A DNA stretch of 64,000 nucleotides from Synaphobranchus kaupii (Eukaryota > Chordata > Actinopteri > Anguilliformes > Synaphobranchidae): NCBI GenBank assembly GCA_029718625.1, contig JAINUF010000030.1, positions 434,001-498,000 on the forward strand. The letters run 5' to 3'. Both the position numbers and the translations under genes were made by a program. Numbering within the stretch: the stretch's first letter is position 1; each line of letters begins with the position of its first letter. The notes beneath the pieces were generated by a model. That model had not been told where the DNA came from. It saw only the letters and a list, made by a program, of their open reading frames with translations, and ran no database searches. Of the stretch, positions 46,301 through 57,993 are shown one piece after another.

Positions 46301-48877
46301 GAGCCGGAAGCGGCCCCCACAATCAGCGGCACCGCCCCGTCGCCCCTCCCCCCAACGCTGAAGTGGCCTTACAGGACTTACTCAGCCGGACCGACCTGGA
46401 CCCTCGGGTCCTGTCCAACACCGGCTGGGGCCAGACCCAGATCCGGCAGAACGTGGCCTGGGACCTGAAGGGGGGCGGCAGCCCCTCGGCCTTCCCAGCC
46501 TCGACCGCGAATACTACTAATCCCTCTCATTCTTACTCTGCTAATACCAGTTCAACGACTACTGATCCCTCTCTGACCCCTGCCCTCCCTCCCGTGCATG
46601 CGGGTGCCAGCCCCAACCCCAACCCCAACCCCAACCCTGCGCCCGGCACCGCACGCTCAGGAGAGGGCTGGGAAGGTGGGGGTAACGGTCCACTGTTAAC
46701 GCAGGGCCCGCCGCCCTGCGCGTCGAACGTTCGGAATCCCGGCGGTACGCATGCTGCTCTGCCGGCCTCTGGAAGCTGTACGGGCGGCGGCCCGGGGAAG
46801 AGTGGCGGGGGCTGGGGCGGGATGGGCCCGGCGGAAGGACAGGGGAAAGGGTGGGGCAGCGAGGGTCAGGAGTGGAGGGAGCGCAGGGGGGGCGGTGGGG
46901 GGGAGTGGGGGGAATTCGGGCAGCAGGGTACCCCCTCTGGCGGAGGTAGCGGCGGGTGGCGGTTGGGGGGGTAGCCAGGAGCAAAAAGGGACGGCAGGGT
47001 GGAAGGAAATGGGAAGAGAAGGGGGGGGGCTGGGGGCAGGGTGGGGGCGGAGAATGGGGAGAACCACAGCCCAAACCAGCCAGTGGGGCGATGGGAAGGG
47101 TGGGGAGTGCTGGGGGGGGTTCGGAAACAGGATCATGGGGCAACTGGGATGAGGGCGGTCCAAACAGAGGTTGGGGAGGGGAAGGGGGAGGGGGAGGAGG
47201 AGCAGGAGGGGACATGGGTGGCAAGCCTCACCAGGGCTGGGGGGGGAAACCGCACCCATCGCAGATGCCAAACAGCCAGGCGGCGGCACTGAAGGGCCCG
47301 GTTCAGCAGCCGCCACAGCAATCGCAGCCTCTGGACCCAGGGGCCATGCAGGGTGGCTTTGGTAGACAGGGGGGGCCTCCCTCCCAGAAGCAGAGCCAAA
47401 GTTTGGGCTGGAGCTCGGGCCCCGTCCCCCAAATGCCTGGCAGCTCCAGGGAGGGGCCGGAGCCCAGCGGGTGGGAGGAGCCATCACCCCACTCCATCAG
47501 CCGCAAGATGGAGATCGACGACGGCACCTCCGCCTGGGGAGACCCCAACCGCTACAGCGGCAAGAGCGTCAACTTGTGGGACAAGAACAGTGGCACAGCG
47601 CTGCAGCCCCAGGGCCCCGCCCACCAGTCCCAGGGCCCCGCCCACCAGTCCCAGGGCCCCACCCACCAGTCCCAGGGCCCAGCCCACCAGTCCCAGGGCC
47701 CCACCCATCAGTCCCAGGGCCCAGCCCACCAGTCACAGGGCCCCGCCCATCAGTCCCAGGGCCCCGCCCACCAGCCCCAGGGCCCCACTCACCAGCCTCA
47801 GGGCCCTGCCCATCAGCAGCAGCAGCAGCAGCAGCAGCCGGCCAGCAGGGCCACACACCAGCCTGCTGCCCCTGGGAACCCTGCACAAGCTGGCAAGGGT
47901 AAAGAACTTTGAAAGCCTTTATTTCCTGCAGTGAAAATGTCTTGCCTTACAAAACATTCAAACCCACCTGTTTTATCCTAGCATTTAGGTGCCGTGGGAT
48001 CTGAATAGCAAATTGGTTCCATTTAAAAAATAAGCATTGAAGTCGCTGAATTTTCCCTCCTTGTGTCAGTCCTTCTCACTTCTGCGTGTTCGGCATGTGG
48101 CGCCACAGACTAAACTTAAGCAGTTACAAACCTCACTGCCATTGTGGGAAGGTGCTCATTTCCATTTAAAAAATGCTTTCCTAAAGAAGGAATGGGGATA
48201 GGAGGTCCTACCTGTTCAGCTCAGTGCTCCCTCTAGTCTGTGCCACTGGTCAGACAGGAGTACGGGGGTGCAAACCCAGCACAAGGCTACGAAGAGTCAG
48301 ACTGTTTGTGCAGAGTCCTAATCGGTCCTTATTATCAAGCTCCAAATTCTAGGTCAAAAACTAATTAGAATCGCTGCACAGTGATTAAATATGCATGCCT
48401 TGGTTGGGAGACATGTGCAGCTTAAAACATGCTGAGGTCTTTACAATGAAAAGGTCTCTGTGGGTTCCAGTTTTAATTTAATGTGCATTTTAATTTTAAG
48501 CCTTCTGGAAAGGTAATACTTTTTGAAGCTGGTCCCAGGGGATTTTGTGTTTAGCCAAAGTCTGTGCTCTCCAAGAGCATAACAGGTAAAAAGGCTGAAT
48601 TATAGAACTGTGGATCCCAACCTGTTTCCTTAGTCTTTATCCAGGGAATCATGGACCTTCTAATAACAATTTAAATCTTTCTTTCTTGACTATTTGTTAG
48701 CTCCTGCATTGTGGGGAGGCAGTAGCACCCCCTCTGGCCAAGGTGTGGATAGCAGCACTGGATCCTGGGGGAAGGTGGACTCATCCACAGGCTGGGGTGA
48801 CATGGAGGATTCTGGGAAGACCTCTGGCTGGGGAAACCCATCCCCCAATCCAGTCAAGTCTGGTGAGGAGCCCACTG

Positions 48878-48950
<73 letters not shown>

Positions 48951-51900
48951 GGGTGTCAGCATGAGCGAGTGCACGCGATTGTATGTGTGTGTGTTTGTGC
49001 GCGTGTGTGTGTGGCATAGTGATTGTTTCTGTAACTCCGCCTGGCCCCTCCCCATTTCCCGCAGGTTCGAAGCCTATGCAAGAGGGCTGGGGTGAGGGTG
49101 GCGGCTCCGTCAGCGCCTCCCGCCATTCTAGCTGGGAGGAGGAGGAGGATGGAGGCGGCGTGTGGAACAGCGCGGGGTCCCAGGGCAGTGGCTCCTCCTA
49201 CAACTCCGGCAGCTGGGGCCAGAGCGGAAAGAAGACCGGCAGCAAGGTGGGTGATGGAGGGGTCAGAGGGTGAGGGGGGCTTTCTGGGGTTTACCTATTT
49301 GTTCGTTTTTGCAGTGTAGTATAATGGTTAAGGAACTGGACTTGTAACTGAAAGGTTGCAGGTTCGATTCCCGGGTAGGACACTGCTGTTGTACCCTTGG
49401 GCAAGGTACTTAACCTGAATCGCTTCAGTATATATCCAGCTGTATGAATGGATAAATGTAATAAGAAGTTGTGTAAGTCGCTCTGGATAAGAGCGTCTGC
49501 TAAATGCCTGCAATGTAATATTCAGAGAAGCTTCTGATGACCTGCCATATTTAAAAATGGCTGGTATAGGGGCATTCTGGGGTTTGTGGTCTAAAGAAAG
49601 AAATGCTCAAGTAACTCCAAAGCAGCTTGTACAGCGACGTTTTGTTTCCAGAGGCTGTACATATGGACACATTAATTTTATAGCATTTATTCACAAGTAT
49701 AAACATACCTACATTTATATCATGCCAGTACTTCTTTCCTTGAGCCCAGTGGTGCCATAGAGAATGTTTCCATCCCAAAAAATAAGTTTACACATAATTT
49801 TGTTTGAAACAGTAATCAAGTTATAGACACATGTACAACCTCTGGAGGCATAACGACACTGTCCAAGGTGCTGTGGAGGTAGTTGAAGTGTACTTTCATG
49901 CCTTATCCCATAAACCCCTCCCCTTGCTTTAGACTTCAGACAGATTAGGTTGCCTCTCTTGGAGACAGACTAATGATTTTGTCTGGTGTTTCAGGGTGCC
50001 CTGAAGGGTGGTGGGGGAGAATCCTGGATGAACCCCGTGACCAGACAGTTCTCCAACATGGGTCTCCTGGTAAGCCCCGCCCTTGTCACGTTTGGTCAGT
50101 GCGTACCTGCGCCCCTGCAAAGCGGCGACGGCGCTAACGGTGTCCGCTGCCGTCCCCAGGGAGAGGACCCCGGCGGGAGGCCCCTGGATTTGGCCCCGGG
50201 CCTGACCCAGGACAAGAAGCAGGAAGGGGAGAAGAGAGGGATGAGCCTGAGCGACTACAACGGAGAGATGCGCAAAGGAGGGAGGGGAGGAGGTGGAGGA
50301 GGAGGTGGAGGAGGAGGTGGAGGAGGAGGAGGAGGAGGAGGGCCGGTGTTCCGCCCGCCCAGTTCCAAAGAGGCGGGCCCTGGTGACCCTGGGTCTTATT
50401 ACGATAAGGTACAGAGAATATGTTTAATATTCAATATGTTTATATATTCATAATAAGACCGTAGCACCGTCTCTGTCTGTAGATCTGCCTCTGTCCTTCT
50501 GTCCCATTGGCACATACTGATGGACACATACCTCTCTGGCTTCTTTGAGCTTTATTATTTCTTTGAGCCACATCTGATTTCTTCGGTTCGAGACGTGTGG
50601 TGAGAAGGCATTGTTGCTCGCGCCCTTTGTACTTGTTCTTCCTCTTTCATTCTCTCTCTTCCTCGTCTTCCTCCTCGCTCTTGTACCTGTGACTGAAACT
50701 CCTCTCCTTGCTTTGTCCATCAGACGGGTGGCCACGGTGTGTTTGGTGGCAGCGGTGGGATGGCTCAGTCTCGGGGTGGGCACCAGCCTGGTGTGCCCTC
50801 CATAAACCCCTCCCCAGGGATACGAGCACAAGTGCCTCATCAGTTCCTGTCACCTCAGGTACATTCCAGTGTTCCCCAGTTTTCCTGAACTAATATGCTG
50901 TGGCAACATCCGTCTGCGGTGATGATAAAGTTGGTGTTTGGAATTATTATCGTCCAGAATGACCTCATTGTATGAGAACTGTTCCAAAAAATATTTAGAT
51001 TTTTACAGGAGGGTAATTGTCTGAATGATATACAAACCATGTTCTGAACCTGGGAGTATGATTGGCTGGCAGAAGTGATGCAGTCCATCCATCCATGTTT
51101 AAAAATAGAAAGCGCTTAAAACTGCAGGATTTCTTACAAATATTATTGGCTCAGGAGTTCAAGGTGACCAGTCTGTGCAGAAGAGATGTCTATTTATCTG
51201 AAATCATAGCTGGTATCATTATCAGTCTTAGGTAAGAAAACACTGTTTCACTGTAGCCAATCGGTGGTGTACTCACTATAGCCAGTGGTGAGTGCAAAAC
51301 ACTGTGAGTGTGCGTGCGTGCGTGCAGTAGGTATGCATATGTTTGCGTGCGTGCGTGCGTGCGCGCGTGTGTGCGTATGTGTGTGTAAATGCTCCTGTTT
51401 GTGTGTATGTGGCAGGCGCCGGGCTCTATGCTGAAGCAGATGCCCCCTCCCAGCAGTAATGTGGGCGGAGTTGGAGGGGTAGGGGGAGGAGTCTTCCCGC
51501 CCCAGCTCTCCCCCCAGCACATCGCCATGCTCAGCAACATCTATCCCCACGTACAGCAGTTCCACCTGGTAAACACACTGCACTGCCCCTGCAAACACAC
51601 ACACACACACATACACGTGCATGCACACATACATGCACGCACACACATATGCACGCACACACACACACACACACACACACTCTCATCTCCAAACACTACC
51701 GCTTTCCGCCTCAGGTATGTTTTGGGTTGTCATGGATTTGTTGCACTCTGGGGACTCGAGACTGACGCGCTTTTCCATTTGTGATGGAGATTAAATCTGT
51801 GTCACTCTCCCTCATGCGCCGATGAAAGCATAAGCAAAACCTCCCTGCTCTGTGCACTGGTAAATGTGTATTGAGTGAGCGATGCCTGAAAGCTGCCTCC

Positions 51901-54900
51901 TCCCTCCCTCCCTGTGCTCCCCCAGGCCTGCCAGCTCCTCCTCCAGCAGCAGCAGCAGCAGCACCTCCTGCAGAATCAGAGGAAGTTCCCTCAGAACCTG
52001 CGCCAGCCGCCCGACACGCAGCAGGTACCTCCGTTTAAACACTCATACAAACATTAAAGTGCGTGTGTCCATCATGGTAGCTCACTAGCCTCATATAGTT
52101 TACTCCCGAGCCTGATGTTGGACACAGTATGTAAATATCAGGGTGTTGGATACATACAGTATTTAAATATCAGGGTTTTGGTCTTTGGGTCATACGATAA
52201 AACCCTTTAAGAACCCGCTCACTGAGTGGTACAAATTGTATTAATGTTTCTTTAGCCAGTTAAAAGGTTCATTCCAGTACTGCTGGTCACCTGTGAACAG
52301 AGTGTCTCTCTCTTTCTTTGTCTTTCTCTTTTTTCCTTTCTTTCTCTCTGTCTCTCTCTTGCTCTCCCTCCCTCTCAGCTGGCCAGAGTCATGGCAATCC
52401 TTCAACAACAGCAGCAGCAGAGACAGCAGCAGGGCGTGGGCGGCGGCTCCAAACTGTCCCCGTCTCACCTGGGTGGAGGCGCTCCCAAACAGCCAATGCC
52501 AGAGCCCCTGCCCCACCCAGGCATGGGGGGCTCCCTGGCTGATCTGCACCCTAAAACCCAGGGAGGGTACTCTGGTGAGCCTCCCCCCCTCTCTGGTGTG
52601 CTAGATTATCAGCAGCCTGTTGTGGCCGTTCAAGACCTCACGTGACACCACATTGCAATGCAGTCATTTAGGAGACGCTGTTATCCAGAGTGACTGATTG
52701 GAGAGCTCCACAATGTTGTCTTCTGCTGCATCTCAGTTTCAGTCAAATGTAAAAAGCCCTTTCAGTTTTGAGATGTCCAATATACTCAGAGGATCAGACC
52801 ATCAATGGCATGGACCTGTCTTAATTTTGTCTTAATGCTGATCAGTGGTGCGGAGCCGTTTATTGTGTCTTAACCCTTTTGCACGTAAATTTTAAAATAT
52901 TTCCAACGGCTCCAAAGTGGTACAGAGCTGTTAATTTTGTCTTAATGATGATCAGTGGTACAAAACTGTTCATTGTTTCGTAATGCTGCTCAATGGTACA
53001 GAGCTGTTCATTATGTGTAAATGCTGCTCAGTGGTACGGAGCTGTTCACTGTGTCGTAATGCTGATCAGTGGTACAGAGCTGTTAATTTTGTCTTAATAA
53101 TTATCAGTGGTACAGAGCCGTTCGTTGTGTTTTAAATGCTGATCAGTGGTATGAAGCTGTTCGTTGTGTGTAAATGCTGATCAGTGGTATGAAGCAGTTC
53201 ATTGTGTATAAATGCTGATCAGTGGTACAAAGCTATTCATTGTGTGTAAATGCTGATCAGTGGTACGGAGCTGTTCATTGTGTGTAAATGCTGATCAGTG
53301 GTACGGAGCTGTTCATTGTGTGTAAATGCTGATCAGTGGTGTGAAGCTGTTCATTGTGTGTAAATGCTGATCAGTGGTACGAAGCTGTTCATTGTGTGTA
53401 AATGCTGATCAGTGGTACGGAGCTGTGTAAATGCTGATCAGTGGTACGGAGCTGTTCATTGTGTGTAAATGCTGATCAGTGCTGTGAAGCTGTTCATTGT
53501 GTGTAAATGCTGATCAGTGCTGTGAAGCTGTTCATTGTGTGTAAATGCTGATCTGTGGTACGGAGCTGTTCATTGTGTGTAAATGCTGATCAGTGGTGTG
53601 AAGCTGTTCATTGTGTGTAAATGCTGATCAGTGGTACGGAGCTGTTCATTGTGTGTAAATGCTGATCAGTGGTGTGAAGCTGTTCATTGTGTGTAAATGC
53701 TGATCAGTGGTACGGAGCTGTTCATTGTGTGTAAATGCTGATCAGTGGTGTGAAGCTGTTCATTGTGTGTAAATGCTGATCAGTGGTACGGAGCTGTTCA
53801 TTGTGTGTAAATGCTGATCAGTGGTGTGAAGCTGTTCATTGTGTGTAAATGCTGATCAGTGGTGTGAAGCTGTTCATTGTGTGTAAATGATGATCAGTGG
53901 TACGGAGCTGTTCATTGTGTGTAAATGCTGATCAGTGGTGTGAAGCTGTTCATTGTGTGTAAATGCTGATCAGTGGTGTGAAGCTGTTCATTGTGTGTAA
54001 ATGCTGATCAGTGGTACGGAGCTGTTCATTGTGTGTAAATGCTGATCAGTGGTGTGAAGCTGTTCATTGTGTGTAAATGCTGATCAGTGGTGTGAAGCTG
54101 TTCATTGTGTGTAAATGCTGATCAGTGGTGTGCTCTGTCCTGTTCTCCCAGGGTTTCCCTCGGGGGTGAACCTGTCGGGGCTGGAGCTGGGGGGCATGAA
54201 GGACAGTGGGGGGCAGCAGTCCCGCTTCAAGTGGATGATGGAGAGTCGCTCTCCAGCTCCGTCACCTCCTGACTCCGCCCTTCACAAGAACGGTGAGACA
54301 CACCTGTGTAACGTAAATACTGTTTACTTAGAATGTTCATTTCGTATGTTGTCTTCGAATGCTCTCTTTGAATGTTCAAGTGTGTCTCATGTTAATTTTT
54401 TTTTACAGTCCTGTACGGCTTAACTACTGAAACTTTTGGGTGAAATGTATTAACTTATTAACCTGTTTATTGTTTTGCCACAGCTGAGCTAACGGACATG
54501 TCTAGAACAGTAGTACATGCCCCAGGTTACAGTCACCATCTCAGATGAAGGGGCTGGAGCTGTTTGTGATGGTGTCTGTGTGTTCTGCCTCTTTCACTGC
54601 CCAGGTCCCATCTCTGCCCCAGTGAAGTTGGGGGGTGGCTCCCCCTACTCCCAGTATGAGATGTTGGGGGGTGAAGGTTTGGGGATGCCCCCTCAGGGCC
54701 CCTCTGATAACTGGCACCGAACCCCTGGAAGCAAGATGGGCGCCAAGACGGGCACCTCTAGCTGGCCACCAGGTAACACTGTCGTCCCCCCCCGCTGCCC
54801 TTTCTGTTCACACTGATGTGAGAATCCCCCATTTAGGGGAAAAGCAGAGGTTTTCACACACGTTTTAAGGAGACGATATGGCATCCTTTTTCTGATGCAA

Positions 54901-57900
54901 ACCTGTTTTCTGTTACTAAAAACATGAATGCTACTGAAATGGTTGGGCATAATTGAATGATTCCGTGTGTGTTTGTGGATGTGTGTGTATGTATTGTTTA
55001 TTTTTTCTTTGTGTGTGTGTGTGTGTACTGTTTAATTTGTCTTTGTGGGTTGTGGTGATGGCAGAGTTCCAGCCTGGAGTACCGTGGAAGGGAATTCAGA
55101 GCGCAGACCCTGAATCTGACCCCTATGTGACCCCAGGCAGTGCTCTGGGCTCATCTGGGGCTTCCAGCCTCAACGACACTGAACATCAGTTACTGCGAGA
55201 CAACACAGGTACTTACACAAAATGGCTGCACTGTGTGTCTTTTCCTCTCCCGTAGCAGTTTGGCTAGCCGGTACTCTGGAGCAGCGTTATGGAGTGTTAT
55301 GTGGACCAGCACGCATACGCAAACACCTACGCAAACACGTGCGTATGTGCACATGCAAAGACGCTCGAACATCCGTACACACGCATGTCTGCACACGTGA
55401 AAGCACAGTGTCTGTGGCGCTCATACTCTGCAGCTCTCTCTCTCTCTGTTCCAGAGTCTAACCCCTCCCTCAACACCTTGCTGCCTTCACCAGGAGCTTG
55501 GCCCTACAGTGCCTCAGACAGCCCCCTCAGCAACGCACACAACTCGGGTAAGATCTCCACGGTAACGACACACTCGGTAACGCACACAACTCGGGTAAGA
55601 CCTCCACGGTAACCATCCACTCAGCAATGCACACAACTCGGGTAAGATCTCCTTGACAACCATACACTCACTCAGGACCTGGGCTGCCAGTTAGACCACA
55701 AAACTACATTTGAATATTTTATTCCAAAAAATAACAGCTATTTGATTATATTTTACTATTTATTGCAAAACTTGCATAATTATTGCATTGCCATAAAACG
55801 TATTGGATACTTTTAGGCACTTCCTGTTATGTGTGTTATGTCTACAAGGGGTGCAAGAAAGGTGCAAAGGAAGGTAACATTCCACTGCTTTGCACCAGTG
55901 GAAATAAGGGTCATTCAGATAACACTTTGGAACACATTAGATTTTCTGGACACATACTATGAAAATAAAAGTTGCATATTGGAACATTAATTTTGACAAT
56001 TTGAAAAAACTTGGAGTTTTCCGATTTATTTTTTATTTTGTTTCAAATATAAGTGAACACTGTTTCGCTCTCTCTTTCTCTTTCTTTCTTTCTTTCTTTC
56101 TTTCATTCTTTCTTTAGCAAAGTATACTGATTATAAGCCCAGCTGGCCTCCGGACCCTATAGGACACAACAAGCTGTGGAAGTCCAATCGCAACAGTTCC
56201 CATTTGCCACGCCCACCTCCTGGATTAACCAATCAGAAACAATCCTCTCCATCCCCATGGGCGGGTGGAGGCCCCCGATTGCCCAGAAGTTGGGGTGGGT
56301 CTGGAGCAAGCCAGGAAACAAGATACGGGTCAGGTAATAATTGGTTAAGAAGGAAGTCTATCTTTGGGACTCCAAAGGAGGATCCACTAGCACCATGTAA
56401 GTGGTGTATTATGTGTTGTTATGGTTCAAGTTCGGCACAAGTCAGCTTACATTTAGTGCTTTATTGATGTTTCATTTACACTCGCTGTTCTGGGAGTGCT
56501 GTTCGCCAGGTGCGTTGCTGTTGCTCACAGGTGGGCGTACTTATGACCTCTTTCATCCTGAGTCGCTCTAGATATATGAAAAGCTAAATGAAAGCAATTT
56601 AAATGTAGGAGAAAAACCCTGCTCATATGAAACTCACATCATGTATATACTTAATGTACATAATGTATGTACTTACTGGACTGTACACACACTGTTTGGA
56701 AAAGGTAATTTTAGAAGACTGTATTAATAATGAAACAATTTTACATCACCTTTGTACTTCTGTGAATGTGTCCCCAAAACATATTTTGAAGGCTCATTGC
56801 ATTGTGGGACCATTATGAAATTTCTGGGAGCAATTCTAAAGCCCTCAAAATTGAACAGAATAGAACAGCTTTTTGAGGGGATTTTGTGTAGGTTTTGATT
56901 TTTGGGGCTGGTAGTCTTTTTGATGGGGTTTTATATAGGTTGTGATTTTTGGGGCTGGTGGGTCTTTTTGAGGGGGTTTTATGTAGGTTGTGATTTTTGG
57001 GGCTGGTGGGTCTTTTTGAGGGGGTTTTGTGTAGGTTGTGATTTTTGGGGCTGGTGGGTCTTTTTGAGGGGGTTTTGTGTAGGTTGTGATTTTTGGGGCT
57101 GGTAGTCTTTTTGAGGGGGTTTTATGTAGGTTGTGATTTTTGGGGCTGGTAGTCTTTTTGAGGGGGTTTTATGTAGGTTGTGATTTTTGGGGCTGGTAGT
57201 CTTTTTGAGGGGGTTTTGTGTAGGTTGTGATTTTTGGGGCTGGTAGTCTTTTTGAGGGGGTTTTGTGTAGGTTGTGATTTTTGGGGCTGGTGGGTCTTTT
57301 TGAGGGGGTTTTGTGTAGGTTGTGATTTTTGGGGCTGGTGGGTCTTTTTGAGGGGGTTTTGTGTAGGTTGTGATTTTTGGGGTGCCCTCTGCAGGTTCTG
57401 CGTGGAGCGATGCTGTGTCCCTGAGGGGGAGTTGCTGGCTGGTTTTGAGTAACCTCACCCCACAGGTACGGGGGCAAGGGAGGGGGGGGGGGGGGGGTTC
57501 CTGTACTTTTAGTAGGAGGTGGAATCGCATCGTACTGCACATTACTGGCCTCAGACCTCCCTACAGTTTCTAACCCAAAACCCCAAAAAGGGCCACAACC
57601 ATCTTCCACAATCTAACGCTCTTCCCCTGAAATGCAGGTGAAACCAAAGCTGCGGTTTTCTGTAAGGGCTCACTAGTGAGCTAGTCGCACGTTCCTATAA
57701 ACCCTCATTACCAAGCACACAGCAGTAAGCCTGGTGTAAGGGCTACCTGTGTGTTAGCATATAGCTTTAACTTTCTGCTTTAACATTCAGGTTCCAACCT
57801 CAAGAACTTTCTGTCCAATGCGAGGAGTTTCCTGTGCTCCCAAAGCACACTTCACCTGCTTATACTCACTCACTCTCCAAGAGAGGTTATGGAAACATCT

Positions 57901-57955
57901 GCTTCAAACATCACAGCTGATAAAACTGGACACTTGATATCACTCAAGCTGCACA

Positions 57956-57993
<38 letters not shown>

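Noticed and set aside
44915..46974. Truncated tnrc6b ending at 46974
   Set aside because: Conserved Argonaute-binding and silencing sequences continue after the stop in another frame, and the break lies at a G7 run; a sequence error is more likely than true truncation.
45078..47487. Several 80-260-codon minus-strand frames opposite the tnrc6b GW exon
   Set aside because: High GC removes stops on the antisense strand; composition is Pro/Ser/Gly-rich with no family resemblance, while the + strand matches TNRC6B.
52845..54131. CRISPR-like array
   Set aside because: The 38-bp units are adjacent with no unique spacers; it is a minisatellite in a vertebrate intron.
56902..57609. Repetitive frames with FWGWWVFLR or KPPQKD-like units on either strand
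   Set aside because: Products of the 48-bp intronic minisatellite.
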